Positions 46,813 to 57,960 of a stretch of DNA of 64,000 nt are shown here, in pieces. Every line of letters begins with the position of its first letter. Within the stretch, counting starts at the first letter, position 1. Source of the DNA: Gibbula magus (lineage: Eukaryota > Mollusca > Gastropoda > Trochida > Trochidae). The position numbers and the translations under genes were made by a program. The notes beneath the pieces are model-generated. The model was not told the origin of the DNA. It did no database searches and saw only the letters and a list, made by a program, of their open reading frames with translations. The stretch covers positions 47,010,130-47,074,129 of the forward strand of contig OW388297.1 in NCBI GenBank assembly GCA_936450465.1, written 5' to 3'.

Positions 46813-47331
46813 TAGGGCCATGGGCTCTGTTGCTCATCAGGGATTATATTGTTTGATGATTGTTCTCAATATAATGCACAACCCCTAGCCCTGAAATTGT
46901 CAGTGCATATCAAAAACATGACTATACACTAATTTTTTATCAAATGTATTGTCCATGTATCACAATTCCATATTGATGATAAGATTAAAATTAAAAAAGT
47001 AATTAAATTTAAAAAATTTGGAGAGAAACAATACAAATCTCTTCTCAAGTGAGTATACTGTATTAATTCCTACTTATGAGTAGAAAAATCATTCACAAAG
47101 ACCTGACCAAAACCAGATGAACATTTATCATAGACCTTAGACTAAAATTTAGTCTATGGAATTTTTAAAATTATTGTATCTTCATCCTTATGATTACATA
47201 TTTTTCAATACTACCAGTTTGTGTATTCAGTTTATCTAGACTTGCTGAATAAAGATCTAGACTGTATTAAAGGCTCTTATTTTTACACAGTCATGGAGCA
47301 GGATTACATAGCAGTACTGATGAGCTAAAAA
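46813..47331 (-). mobile_element. Helentron-like family 1, decayed copy
   Basis: On the minus strand the 3' end reads CCCTGATGAGC, then the hairpin AGAGCC-CAT-GGCCCTA, at about 46848-46813. A plausible 5' end, TTTTTAGCTCATCAG, lies at 47331. The body is diverged and lacks clear tandem units. Confidence 0.45.
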
Positions 47332-47708
47332 TACAGCCATGGGCTCTGTAGCTCATCAGGATATGTATTGATTGCAAATAAATTGTTCTCAGCTTGTTCT
47401 AGAGCTTTTCATACTGGAAAATAAGTCAAGAATAGGATTTCATATTTAGAATATCCATTGTCTAAGGAATGTGTACACAACATTTCAGCTCTCTAGACAA
47501 TGTGGAACTGGGGTCACAGGGTCACGAAATCTACAATTTAGAATCTCCATAGGCCAAGAAGTCTGCACATAAAATTTCAGCTCTCTGGAGTAATTGGTTC
47601 TGGAGAAGAAGTCCAAAAAGCAAAAAGTTTACACATGGACGGACGGATGGATGGACACCGTGCCATGCCAGAAGTCTGAAGCCCATCGGGCCTTTCAGGC
47701 CTGATGAG
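47332..47708 (-). mobile_element. Helentron-like family 1, short copy
   Basis: Minus strand: the 5' end CTCATCAGGCCTGAAAGGCC (47708) is followed by GATGGGCTTCAG and a CCATCCATCCGTCCGTCC tract; about two core units follow (CAGAGAGCTGAAATTTTATG-type); the 3' end is CCTGATGAGCTACAGAGCCC with ATGGCTGTA. It is nearly complete but has a minimal core. Confidence 0.65.
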
Positions 47709-47858
47709 GTAATAAGCGAAAAGTTTCGGACGGACGGACAGCAGACAGGGAACGGTTACCAGGTTGGAAATACATGCCATTTATTTAGTGAAAAAAAATA
47801 CAATAATTATATATCTGGGATTACAGTTTCAGTTAAAGATGTGATAATTACAACTTAC

Positions 47859-50800
47859 TCAACTTCTTGCATGTTGAACAGTTTTGCTTTGAAACACTAG
47901 GTAGCGGTCTTTCATCCACCTGGATCTCATCTGCACAGGTAACTCAATGAACAGTCAATTGTTGGGCTGGGATCATACATGATGCCTTCACTTTCATTAG
48001 TGGTTTCCGTAATGTCGAAGAGGTGTAATGTCCCATAAGTCTTCGGAGAATGTGATAATCTCCAACATTGTTGGCTGAATCGCTGAAATAGTTACATATA
48101 TTGTATTAAAAATATAAAATTTCACATCTATATTTGCAATTATTATGAATGTATACCTGAACAGGATGACAGCCATCTAACATTGTTCAATATTGTTCCT
48201 ATTGGACACATAACTATTAGTGCTTAGCTAGTGAAAGTAGAACTCTGTAGCTCATCTGGTATTAATTGCTTTATTTATTATGTCTCCCAAAATTTTTTTC
48301 GGGAGACATAATGTTTTCGCCTCCGTCCGTTATTCCGTTATTCTGTTATTCCGTCATTCAGTCATTCCGAAATGCTTTCTTTTCCGGGCCATATCTCAAA
48401 AAATATTTTTTCACAAAACTTGGTATGTGGTTAGATCTAGTGGTGGAGTGGTGCCTTTTGCTATTTTGGTTATTCTGAATTTTTTTTTTTTTTTCTGGTT
48501 TCCATGGAAACAATTTGAACTTAGTGCATATTGAGGGTAGGGACCTTTTCCGGCCTCTATCTCCAAAACCATTCAATATTTTTTTACCAAACTTGGTATT
48601 TGCTTAAACCTAGTGATATAGTGGTGCCTTTTGCTACTTTGGCTATTCTGATTTTTTACTTTATACTGGTTTCCATGGCAACAATTTCAACTTAGTGCAT
48701 ATTGGGGGTAGGGACGTTTTCTGGCCTCTATTTCAAAATCTATCAAGTATTTCTTTACAAAACTTGGTATGTGGTTAGACGTAGTGGTGGAGTGGTGCCT
48801 TTTGCTATTTTGGTTATTCTTAATTTTTAGCTCATCAGGCCTGAAAGGCCCGATGGGCTTATGGCATGGCATGGCATGGCGTCCGTCCGTCCGTCCATCC
48901 GTCTGTAAACTTTTCGCTTTTTCGACTTCTTCTCCAGAACCAATGACTCAAGAGAGCTGAAATTTTATGTGCAGACTCCTTGGCCAATGGGGATTCTAAA
49001 TTGTGGATTTCGTGACCCCATGACCCCAAATGGGGTCACAGGGGTCACATCCTTAAAAACCTATTTTCATCTTCTTCTCCAGTTCCAAAAAGTCTAGAGA
49101 GCTGAAAAGTTGTGTGCAGACTCCTTGGCCAATGGGGATGGTAAATTGTAGATTTTGTGACCCCATGACCCCAATCTAGGTCACGGGTCATGACCCAAAA
49201 ACCTATTTTCATCTTTTTATCTCAAGTATCTAAAGCTCTAGAAAGATGAAATGTTGTGTAGAGACTCTTTGGTCAAAGGTGATTCTTAAAAGTAGGATTG
49301 GTGACCCTGTAACTCCAAATACGGGTCACAGGGGTCATGATCTAAAAACCTATTTTGTGCTTGTTAACAATGTATTACTTGAGATAACTAAGATATTCAA
49401 CCTTAGATAATAAATCAATGAAATCCTGATGAGCTACAGAGCCCATGGCTCTATTTTTTTGTTTTTTCTGGTTTCCATGGAAACAATTTGAACTTAGTGC
49501 ATATTGGGGGTAGGGACCTTTTCCGGTGCCTTTTGCTACTTTGGCTATTCTGAATTTTTTATTTCTCGTTATTAATGCAGTATTGAATTTAGTGCTTAGC
49601 ATAAGTGAACAATAAGGGTAATATGACTAGATTGGATTGAAAGTTTGAGCGGGGGACATCACAGTGCATCACATGCACATATTTCTAGTTATTTTTAAGA
49701 TTGAAAACTCATAGTATGAATACTCCACAGTGATCCAGGAGTTTTACAAGCTCACATGGCTACCAATTCTCAACTTGTGTTAGCCCAAGGTTACAATATT
49801 AGTCTCAGACCAAAGGACTAGTGTCAAATTTATTTCTGAATGTGAAAGAGTGAATCATTATTATGATTTAATAAATGTCTCATAAAGGTTTATGTTGGTA
49901 ATTTAAAATTTTAATACTAATTGCAACTTCCAAACGCAAGGAATAACTCTCGCCAGTCTGCATTACTGGCTGATTTATCCCTTGCGGTATTTCCCTCGCT
50001 TTGTTGTGTCAAAATAGTGAATCGCTGCACCAGAAATGCATAGCGGGCCTGGATTTCTAAACACAGATTTCTTAAGGAAATACTGCAAGGCCTAAATCAG
50101 CCAGTAATGGAGACTGGCAAGAGTTATGCCTAGCATTGGGAAGTTGTAATAAATGGTGCACTGGGGCTAGTGTTTTTTTTATTTTGGGTTAGTGAAAATT
50201 AAAACCACAGGCCCAACCTAATTGCTATACAGTATTTCCTCTAATAAGAACCCGGACGCTTTTTTTTCCAGCACTCCTTGACCCCCGGCGCTTATTAGAG
50301 ACCCGGCGCTTATTTCTTTAATAGAATATTGAAGTTTACTAAGGAAGCATTAATCTAATGGTTTAGACCCGGCGCTTATTAGAGACCCGACGCTTATTGG
50401 AGGCCCGGCACTTATTTTCTCAACTACCATTGACCCCCCAGCGCTTATTGGAGACCCAGCACTTATTAGAGGAAATATGGTATATTTCAAATTATCAGTA
50501 AAATTTATCACCTGTTTACTCCAGTTTTTGGGTTTCTACATACCTAACAATAATTACTTAAAAATAAATACTTACAGAATGATGGGTTTGTTCCAGATAT
50601 CTAATTCTTTTCTCATTCTGCATGTACACACTAGTTTTGAAAAGCAGTTGGAATTTTCTGCTTTCATAGACTCATCTGCAGTAGTCAGCTTCACACTGAA
50701 ATAAAAACAATCAGCATGCCATTATTAATGTATTAAATCTTTAAAGCAAAGAAGTGTAATTGAATTTGATTATTATTTAATTTGACATTCAATCACTATT

Positions 50801-52190
50801 TAAAATCTTCCTGCTTTTTCCATTGGTACTACACATATTTCTCATATTTTAATCAATCAACAAAATTGCGGTTCAGAACTGTTTATTATTAATAATTTGG
50901 TATTTGTCATTGACAAAATATAACACAAACAGAAGTAATTATGTTCGACACAAAGGGCCTAGGAAGAGGGAATTGTGTATGAATTAAATTAATTAAAAAC
51001 AAACAAACATTCAAGGTACCATTAATCCTTGAATAATCACCTGCCTTGAATAATTGCTGAGTCTAAGCCCTTTTTTAAATAAATAATCGCCTGCCTTCAA
51101 TAATAATCAGGTTACAGTTAGCATTTGTAAATAAACTAATGGCTATTTCCTTTTCAAAAATAATTCCAGCATAAGCATAACAGGAAAATTAACATGGACA
51201 TTGACATTTCAATTTTAATCATATTATGTGTTCATTTATATATTTTTTCTCTCACTCCATTCTATTCATCCTTGGTGTACAATCTATTCAGTAGCAGAAA
51301 TTATTTGTTGATCACATTTTATAAAAATGTATTTATATATAGTTACCAGTGGACAACTATAAGCAATGTGTAAACCTATCTGAATTACATTCAAGTTGAT
51401 GAATTCTAAAAAATGTAACATAATAACGATAGTACACTTTACTATCATATGAAATAGGGTAGATGATCTATTTTTGTTGTTGAAGTAGGGCAAATGACAA
51501 GTAATGAAATCATGAAAATAGTTTAAATTACATTACAGGAATTTACTGCATTCCAAATATGAAACAGTGATTTTATTCACGGTCATAATACAAGAAGATT
51601 AAACAAATCTACAAGATTAATTTTTTCTTTCAATTAACAGAAATTGACAAAACAAATTCTTATTCCGGAAGTGAGAGACTCAGAGAGCTGAGAGAGTGAA
51701 AATTGGGACCTGAAACTAACAATTACTATAGATTCAAACGTCTACAAGGCGTAAATTAGATTTATTTGTAGGCCTACTTGCGCAAACCAAAACTTAGTTG
51801 CGATCTGGTCTGAAGAATATTTATTACCGGAGAAAAAGTAAACACTGCCAGCCGCATGAGGCGACGTTGTTCAGTTCAATGGAATTTGGGACAGAAGAAA
51901 TTATATTTGAAACTATTTACCTTTACGTGTTCCTACAAACCTGAGGCTTGACGTGCACTTTTCAAAACCTAAATATATTTGATTATCCACAAGTTATGAT
52001 AAAATAATAAAGTGTGAAAGCGTCCCACTCACCTCTCGACAGCTGCTCGACTCCAGTCGCGTATCTCGACAGTACCGGTGCTCCGACTTTGTGACAGTTG
52101 ACATGCGTCGAGGTTTGGGAGAAAATGACCGTCCTTCAAGTTGGTCCTACGGCAACGTGGAAATATTCGTGTCTTTGATGGTTGCTCGCT
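47859..52190 (-). CDS. Unrecognised spliced gene inside the TTAA element (minus strand)
   Basis: Exon candidates: one ending at 52033 before a GTGAGT donor (frame ...TGTVEIRDWSRAAVE), one at 50695-50576 (acceptor TTTTTATTTCAG, donor GTAAGT; reads VKLTTADESMKAENSNCF and MRKELDIWNKPII), and one at 48082-47859 (acceptor AACTATTTCAG, donor GTAAGT; reads DSANNVGDYHILRRLMGHYT and SSTLRKPLMKVKASCMI). The phases agree across both introns, which is hard to get by chance. A TGA occurs in exon 3 after QQLTVH, with the same frame then open through DEIQVDERPLPSVSK and CSTCKKL, so either the protein ends there or the stop is a lesion. I do not recognise the protein. No start codon is assured. Transcription would begin near 52350, beside a GCCGCCAT site. 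Confidence 0.4.
48278..49682 (+). mobile_element. Helentron-like family 3, split by a family-1 copy
   Basis: The 5' end TATGTCTCCCAAAA folds with CGGGAGACATA (48278-48310) and precedes CCTCCGTCCGTTATTCCG. Tandem units of about 180 bp contain CCATGGAAACAATTTGAAC. The 3' end has GCGGGGGACAT and the hairpin GTGCAT-CAC-ATGCAC (49664-49678). The family-1 element at 48829-49453 sits in a T-run of the core. Same family as 28369-29210, opposite orientation. Confidence 0.65.
48829..49453 (+). mobile_element. Helentron-like family 1, inserted in family 3
   Basis: It begins AGCTCATCAGGCCTGAAAGG after TTTTT, then GGCATGGCATGG and a GTCCGTCCGTCCATCC tract. Three to four core units of about 140 bp follow. 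It ends CCTGATGAGCTACAGAGCCC with ATGGCTCTA before TTTTTTT. Flanking T's and no longer duplication fit insertion between T's. Confidence 0.75.
49924..50146. mobile_element. MITE, Mutator-like (copy 3 of 3)
   Basis: The ends CAACTTCCAAACGCAAGG and ATTGGGAAGTTG are those of the 13999 and 46224 copies; this copy is in the opposite orientation. The target duplication is no longer readable. Confidence 0.7.
50228..50482. mobile_element. MITE with TACAGTATTTCCTCTAATA ends (copy 2)
   Basis: Inverted ends TACAGTATTTCCTCTAATAA and TTATTAGAGGAAATATGGTA. Internal units read GGCGCTTATTAGAGACCC. Related to 35086-35492 but with a different internal repeat sequence. Confidence 0.75.
51018..51190. repeat. 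Relic of the CCTTGAATAAT MITE family
   Basis: TACCATTAATCCTTGAATAA at 51018 resembles the left end of 44552-44776. The CTTGAATAAT/CTTCAATAAT motif recurs three times with CTGCC between. The right end is lost. Sequence from 51190 to 52030 holds nothing else I recognise. Confidence 0.45.
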
Positions 52191-52528
52191 GTAGATCTTT
52201 TATTAATATGACTGTCGATTGTCTGAAGGCTCCGTCGGATTGTCGTCGGTGCTTTCGCTACACGTTTGTTTACTGCACTGTGAGGAGTTGGTGGTGGAAG
52301 AGGTGTACACGCGAGTCAATCATTTCCGGTTTAGCCGCCATATTTATGGAAACGTTTCCATAATTAAGATGACAGATTTTAGTGGTGATTTTCTCGAAAA
52401 CTCCTCGACAAATTTTTGCCATTTTTCGTGGAAGTGCCTAGATTATATAAATGAACAAACCCATGTTAGAAAATTGCAGGAAAACCTTCTAGTTTAAAAG
52501 TGGAAAATATGCTGGAGTGCACCTTTAA

Positions 52529-53250
52529 CACTTTGAATCATAACATGATTGTGATACACAATGAAAAGTGATCACTGATTGTGTGACTAGTCATGAGATA
52601 TGGTCATGCTGACCAGTTCTGAAATCACTAAGTAACTTTTTCCCTTGAAGATATTAACACTTCATATAGATATCTTAATTTCTTTCTTATACACCTGGTG
52701 AATGATTTTGACATGTTCACATTCAAGGTCAAGGTCATGAGTTCTGAAATCACTACAACAATCCTTGTAAACATGATAACTTCAAACTTTTTTTGTGCTA
52801 TTAGGCTCTTATTTGGTATATATGAACTATGGAGAAAGACCAAGATTTGTAAAGTTTTTTTGCTAAAATCTGTCAAAGGTCAAGGTCACAGTGAGGTCAA
52901 AACTTAAGCATGCTTTTGTGAATATGCCATATTTTAACTATGAACACTTTGAGTCCCATGGTTGTTATACGCGATGAAAAGTGATCATTGATGGTGTGAC
53001 CTTAAAGGTCAAGGTCTTAACCACGTTAATCCTTTGATCAAATTTTGAAAGAAGAAATAGGTTTTAAGAACAAACTTGTGAAAAGTGACCCCAGGATGAT
53101 TAGTAATAACTCGAATAATGAACATATTTTTGTTAAAAAGAATTCCCATTTTATTGATGCTGACGAGAAATCGGAACAGGGAAAGGCGAGACTCTTAAGT
53201 TTCGGAGCTGCTCTACTTTTTTGTTCAGTTTTCGTCGTGCGTTTTGCTTA
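52529..53250 (+). repeat. AAGGTCA-rich repeat, right part
   Basis: Continuation of the unit cut at 43899. It contains CAAGGTCAAGGTCATGAG (52724), CAAAGGTCAAGGTCACAG (52874) and TTAAAGGTCAAGGTC (53002). It ends near CTTTTTTGTTCAG. The open frame at 53045-53251 is not recognisable as a protein. Confidence 0.65.
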
Positions 53251-53259
53251 GGCTATATT

Positions 53260-54010
53260 TTTCCCCCAGAGGGTTTTAAGAACTCGTATACATAGCTTCA
53301 TACTTGTACTCCTGAACTATTCACATTCAAGGTCCAATGTCACGAGTTGTAAACACGACATGATAAAGATTTGTTCTATCAGGCTTATATTTGGTATATA
53401 TTCACTATGGAGAACGACTAAGATTTGAAATACTTTTATATTTTATACACATATCCTTCTTATTTTTACATGTTCTGATTTGAAATACTTTTATATTTTA
53501 TACATATATCCTTCTTATTTTTACATGTTCTTAGTCGAGGTCTTGAGTACTGAAATCACTTAAAGAAATCTTGTAAACACGGTTACTTGCGTGATTTCCG
53601 TAAAATCCATCAACGGTAAAGTTAACATTTTGAGCATGTTTTTGCGAATGTGCCTTATAATTGTATTGACTATAAACACTTTGAATCATTACATGTTTAT
53701 ACTCAATGATAAGCGATCATTGATTGTGTGACCTTGAAGGTCAAGATGAGATGGGGGTATGATCATGTTGACCCTTTGATCAAATTATGAAATAGGTTTT
53801 TAGAACAAACTTGTGTGAAGTTATCCCAGTGATGATTCAGCTTGTTAGTTGTCAATAACCTCGGTGATGAACAAATTTGCCCGTTTTATTGTGGATGTGG
53901 AGAAGGCGAAACGAGGAAATGCAAGACCCTCAGTTTCGGGGCTGCTCTGTTTTTGCTATCTAGTTTTCACAAGTGTACTAGCAGTTATATGGTGTTGGGT
54001 TTTTTTTTTT
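53260..54010 (+). repeat. AAGGTCA-rich repeat, second unit
   Basis: Tandem to the preceding unit and in the same orientation: AAGAACTCGTATACATAGCTTC at the start, GAGAACGACTAAGATTTGAAA, CTTGAAGGTCAAGATGAG, and TTTCGGGGCTGCTCTG at the end. A 55-base internal duplication (GATTTGAAATACTTTTATAT twice, near 53417 and 53468) is present. Confidence 0.65.
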
Positions 54011-54254
54011 AACTTCAAGAACATGTGAAAACACTTTTAAGCACATTCTTTCGGTGAGACGTTTCAAGTGTTAATTTAAGTTACGAAGATAGAAAAAATT
54101 TTAAATTTGATATGAAAATATAGGCAGGAATTTCATTCTCTAAACTTTCCCTGGTCATCACCTCCAGCTTCTTCTGGGTCTCCAGCAATGAAACAATGTC
54201 AATCTTGCATGATAACATTATTTTAAATCAGATTGTCACTGAATCACTGCAATA

Positions 54255-54745
54255 GACAAGCAGTTGCCACTAGGGTTACATGATCCCCCGCCGCAAATTA
54301 ATACCTTAAACTCGAAAAAAGATGCCTTGATCAGCAAAATCTGGGCCCTAAAAGAACTATTGGTGTAAGATAATGATCAGAATTCAATGAACAGTTTTGT
54401 ACATCCCCCCTGACAAGCATAACATAACTCAAAAAGTTCTGATGTGACCTTGAGAATAACCTAACCAGCCCTTTGTCTCTCTTAGCAGGTGTACTGTGGA
54501 ATATATGATGAAATTCTAGTGAATGGTTCTTGAGATATCCCGCTGACATGCAAGTTCACATCTCGAAAAATGACAAAGTCTCGTTGTGACCTTGAAATGA
54601 AGGTCAAAGTCACAAAACTCTGTATGAACATTTCTCTCCCTATGATAAACATATGCAAAATATGAAAAGAATCCAGTGAATAGTACTTGAGTTATTCCAT
54701 TTCGTACATGTGCATGAATAATTTATACCTTGCATTCATAACGAG
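54255..54745 (-). mobile_element. Helentron-like family 4, truncated copy
   Basis: The 3' end (minus strand) reads TTTGCGGCGGGGGATCATG followed by a weak hairpin. The body matches 55190-55545 in reverse, including AATAACTCAAGTACTATTCA and TTCAAGGTCACAACG. The 5' GC-rich end is missing. Confidence 0.6.
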
Positions 54746-55131
54746 TCACCTCCGGGGATTTGACGGCCGGCTTTATGAAAATTAGCCATGCTATAATTAA
54801 AAATAGGTTTACGGGATGGACAATAGAACTCTTTACAACAGCTTACCATAATAGAGAAACTGTACACATGAAATTACACCTGAACAGCCTACATAATTTT
54901 TACCTAGAAAAGACCTTTTGGGAATTTCGGAATTCTTCCATCATGTTCGTCGCCTGTGGTCAGTAGTTTCTTGCATCAAATGCGTAGTGGAATTTCGGTC
55001 ACCCTTATCTCTGGGAGGCCATGTCAGTGGTGTTGTGCCAGTTCAACTGAAGTATCTCCCAAGTCTCTTCTGGTTCTCGGCAGCAGATGCATACTGGAAA
55101 GCCAGTAGATTTGCCACTTCCTCGGACTTGT
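54746..55131. other. Unassigned DNA between two inverted family-4 copies
   Basis: Open frames exist on both strands (for example 54918-55130 plus), but none resembles a known protein. It is bounded by family-4 repeats in opposite orientation. Confidence 0.4.
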
Positions 55132-55570
55132 TATCCCCCGCCGCGCGTTTAGCGCGAAGCGGGGGATATAGTATTAGGCTGCGTACGTCCTTACGAAATG
55201 GAATAACTCAAATACTATTCACTGGATTCTTTTCATATTTTGCATATGGGTTCATCATAGGGAGAGTAATGTTCCTACAGAGGTTTGTGACCTTCATTTC
55301 AAGGTCACCACAAGACTTTGTAATTTTATCCTTGTCAGCGGGATATCTCAAAAACCATTTGCTGGATTCTCTTCATATTTAACACATAGCTTCTCCAAGG
55401 AAAGACGACGGGCTGATTAGATTTTACCTTGACATTATTCTCAAGGTCACAGTGAAACTTTGAATTTTTCGACATGTTTGACAGTCGATTTTGCTGATCT
55501 TGACATTATTTTTCAATTTTGAAGTATTAATTTGCGGCGGGGGATCATGTCACCTTAGTGACACATACTT
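55132..55570 (+). mobile_element. Helentron-like family 4, complete short copy
   Basis: The 5' end TATCCCCCGCCGCG folds through GCGAAGCGGGGGATA, then CTGCGTACGTCC. The body contains ATAACTCAAATACTATTCAC and two TCAAGGTCA sites. The 3' end is TGCGGCGGGGGATCA followed by the hairpin TGTCAC-CTTA-GTGACA (55548-55563). Confidence 0.65.
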
Positions 55571-55579
55571 GTTGGATGT

Positions 55580-57960
55580 TATTATTCTCCTCATGTCAGA
55601 CGGAGAGAGGGGCCTTTCTTCCCTTGCGGAGACACAGCATGCTACTGCTCATTTTGAAGCTTCAGCTTCATTATCTCCAATTCCAAATTTTGCTTTTTAG
55701 CTCTTCAATCTCTGCTTTGATTTTAAAAAAATCAAGTAACTGTTCTTGTTCCACTATTTTACATTCCATTTTTATTTTTAGCTCATCAGGCCTGAAAGGC
55801 CCGATGGGCTTATGGCATGGCATGGTGTCCGGCGTCCGTCCATCCGTCCATCCGTAAACTTTTCACTTTTTCGACTTCTTCTCCAGAACCAATGATTCCA
55901 CAGAGCTGAAATTTTATGTGCAGACTCCTTGGCCAATGGGGATTCTAAATTGTAGATTTCGTGACCCCATGACCCCAAATGGGGTCACAGGGGGTCACAT
56001 CCTTAAAAACGTATTTTCATCTTCTTCTTCAGTTCCAAAAGGTCTAGAGAGCTGAAAAGTTGTGTGCAGACTCCTTGGCCAATGGGGATTCTAAATTGTA
56101 GATTTCATGACCCCATGACCCCAAATGGGGTCACCGGGGTCACATTCTTAAAAACTTATTTTCATCTTCTTCTCCAGTTCCAAAAGGTCTAGAGAGCTGA
56201 AAAGTTGTGTGCAGACTCCTTCGTCAATGGGGATTCTAAATTGTAGATTTCGTGACCCCATGACCCCAAATGGGGTCACATCCTTAAAAACCTATTTTCA
56301 TCTTCTTCTTCAGTTCCAAAAGGTCTAGAGAGCTGAAAAGTTGTGTGCAGACTCCTTGGCCAATGGGGATTCTAAATTGTAGATTTCGTGACCCCATGAC
56401 CCCAAATGGGGTCACCGGGGTCACATTCTTAAAAACTTATTTTCATATTCTTCTCCAGTTCCAAAAGGTCTAGAGAGCTGAAAAGTTGTGTGCAGACTCC
56501 TTCGTCAATGGGGATTCTAAATTGTAGATTTCGTGACCCCATGACCCCAAATGGGGTCACAGGGGTCACATCCTTAAAAACCTATTTTCATCTTCTTCTT
56601 CAGTTCCAAAAGGTCTAGAGAGCTGAAAAGTTGTGTGCAGACTCCTGGGCCAATGGGGATTCTAAATTGTAGATTTCGTGACCCCATGACCCCAAAATGG
56701 GGTCACCGGGGTCACATCCTTAAAAACTTATTTTCATCTCTTTCTCCAGTTCCAAAAGGTCTAGAGAGCTGAAAGGTTGTGTGCAGACTCCTTGGCCAAT
56801 GGGGATTCTAAATTGTAGATTTCGTGACCCCATGACCCCAAATGGGGTCACCGGGGTCACATCCTTAAAAACTTATTTTCATCTTCTTCTCCAGTTCGAA
56901 AAAAAGGTCAAGAGAGCTGAAAAGTTGTGTGCAGACTCCTTCGTCAATGGGGATTCTAAATTGTAGATTTCGTGACCCCATGACCCCAAATGGGGTCACA
57001 GGGGTCACATACTTAAAAACCTATTTTCATCTTCTTCTTCAGTTCCAAAAGGTCTAGAGAGCTGAAAAGTTGTGTGCAGACTCCTTGGCCAATGGGGATT
57101 CTAAATTGTAGATTTCGTGACCCCATGACCCCAAATGGGGTCACAGGGGTCACATCCTTAAAAACTTAATTTTATCTTCTTCTCTAGTTCCAAAAGGTCT
57201 AGAGAGCTGAAAAGTTGTGTGCAGACTCCTTGGCCAATGGGGATTCTAAATTGTAGATTTCTTGACCCCATGACCCCAAATGGGGTCACAGGGGTCACAT
57301 CCTTAAAAACCTATTTTTATCTTCTTCTCCATGGCAGTTACGAAAGGTCTAGAGAGCTGAAAAGTTGTGTGCAGACTCCTTCGTCAATGGGGATTCTAAA
57401 TTGTAGATTTCGTGACCCCATGACCCCAAATGGGGTCACCTGGGTCACATCCTTAAAAACTTATTTTCATCTTCTTCTCCAGTTCGAAAAAAAGGTCAAG
57501 AGAGCTGAAAAGTTGTGTGCAGACTCCTTCGTCAATGGGGATTCTAAATTGTAGATTTCGTGACCCCATGACCCCAAATGGGGTCACAGGGGTCACATAC
57601 TTAAAAATCTATTTTCATCTTCTTCTCCAGTTCCAAAAGGTCTAGAGAGCTGAAAAGTTGTGTGCAGACTCCTTGGCAAATGGGGATTCGAAATTGTAGA
57701 TTATGTGGTCACAGGTCCAAATGGGGTCACAGTGGTCATGATCTAAGAACCTATCTTTTGCTTGTAAACAATAACTTAAATAACTTAAATATTCAACTTT
57801 AGATAGTAAATCAATGAAATCCTGATGAGCTACAGAGCCCATGGCTCTATTTTTTCCTTTCCTGCTTCAAGAACTAATTTTTCTTCATCTTCCAATTTTC
57901 TTTTGCTAGACTTGCTAGGTCCACAGGGGCTTGTATTGTCGAAACTAGCAATTAAAACGA
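55580..57960 (-). pseudogene. Lys/Glu-rich coiled-coil frame split by a family-1 element (tentative)
   Basis: On the minus strand 57960-57850 reads SKSSKRKLEDEEKLVLEAGK. Across the repeat 55780-57849 the reading can continue as IKMECKIVEQEQLLDFFKIK and AEIEELKSKIWNW. Such tails occur in Myb/SANT-like proteins of transposons, but nothing fixes the identity. If correct, the Helentron-like element landed in a T-run that encodes lysines. Confidence 0.3.
55780..57849 (+). mobile_element. Helentron-like family 1, large copy with about 13 core units
   Basis: The 5' end AGCTCATCAGGCCTGAAAGG folds with GGCCCGATGGGCT; GGCGTCCGTCCATCC follows. Core units of about 146 bp each carry TCTAGAGAGCTGAAAAGTTG, CCAATGGGGATTCTAAATTG and a GTGACCCCATGACCCC / GGGGTCACAGGGGTCAC inverted pair. 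The 3' end is CCTGATGAGCTACAGAGCCC with ATGGCTCTA (57849). T-runs flank both ends. Open frames such as 57219-57554 are read-through of the repeat. Confidence 0.8.

Larger units (their letters stand above)
43904..52524. mobile_element. TTAA-flanked, Kolobok-like element, 8.6 kb
   Basis: 15-bp TIRs AGGTGCACTCCGGCA (43904) and TGCTGGAGTGCACCT (52510-52524) match at 14 of 15 positions. TTAA flanks both ends (43900-43903 and 52525-52528). Removing the element rejoins an AAGGTCA-type repeat whose sister at 53670 reads ACTATAAACACTTTGAATC, so the empty site is supported. TTAA plus an AGG start fits Kolobok better than piggyBac, which usually starts CC. I found no Kolobok transposase; instead there is a spliced gene on the minus strand and many secondary insertions. 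Confidence 0.7.

Noticed and set aside
43904..52524. piggyBac element
   Set aside because: TTAA would fit, but the ends start AGG rather than CC and no piggyBac transposase is visible; Kolobok-like is the better guess.
57219..57554. 111-codon open frame
   Set aside because: It consists of read-through of the family-1 core unit (repeated NCRF-DPMTPNGVT motifs); repeats of about 146 bp happen to stay open for a few units.
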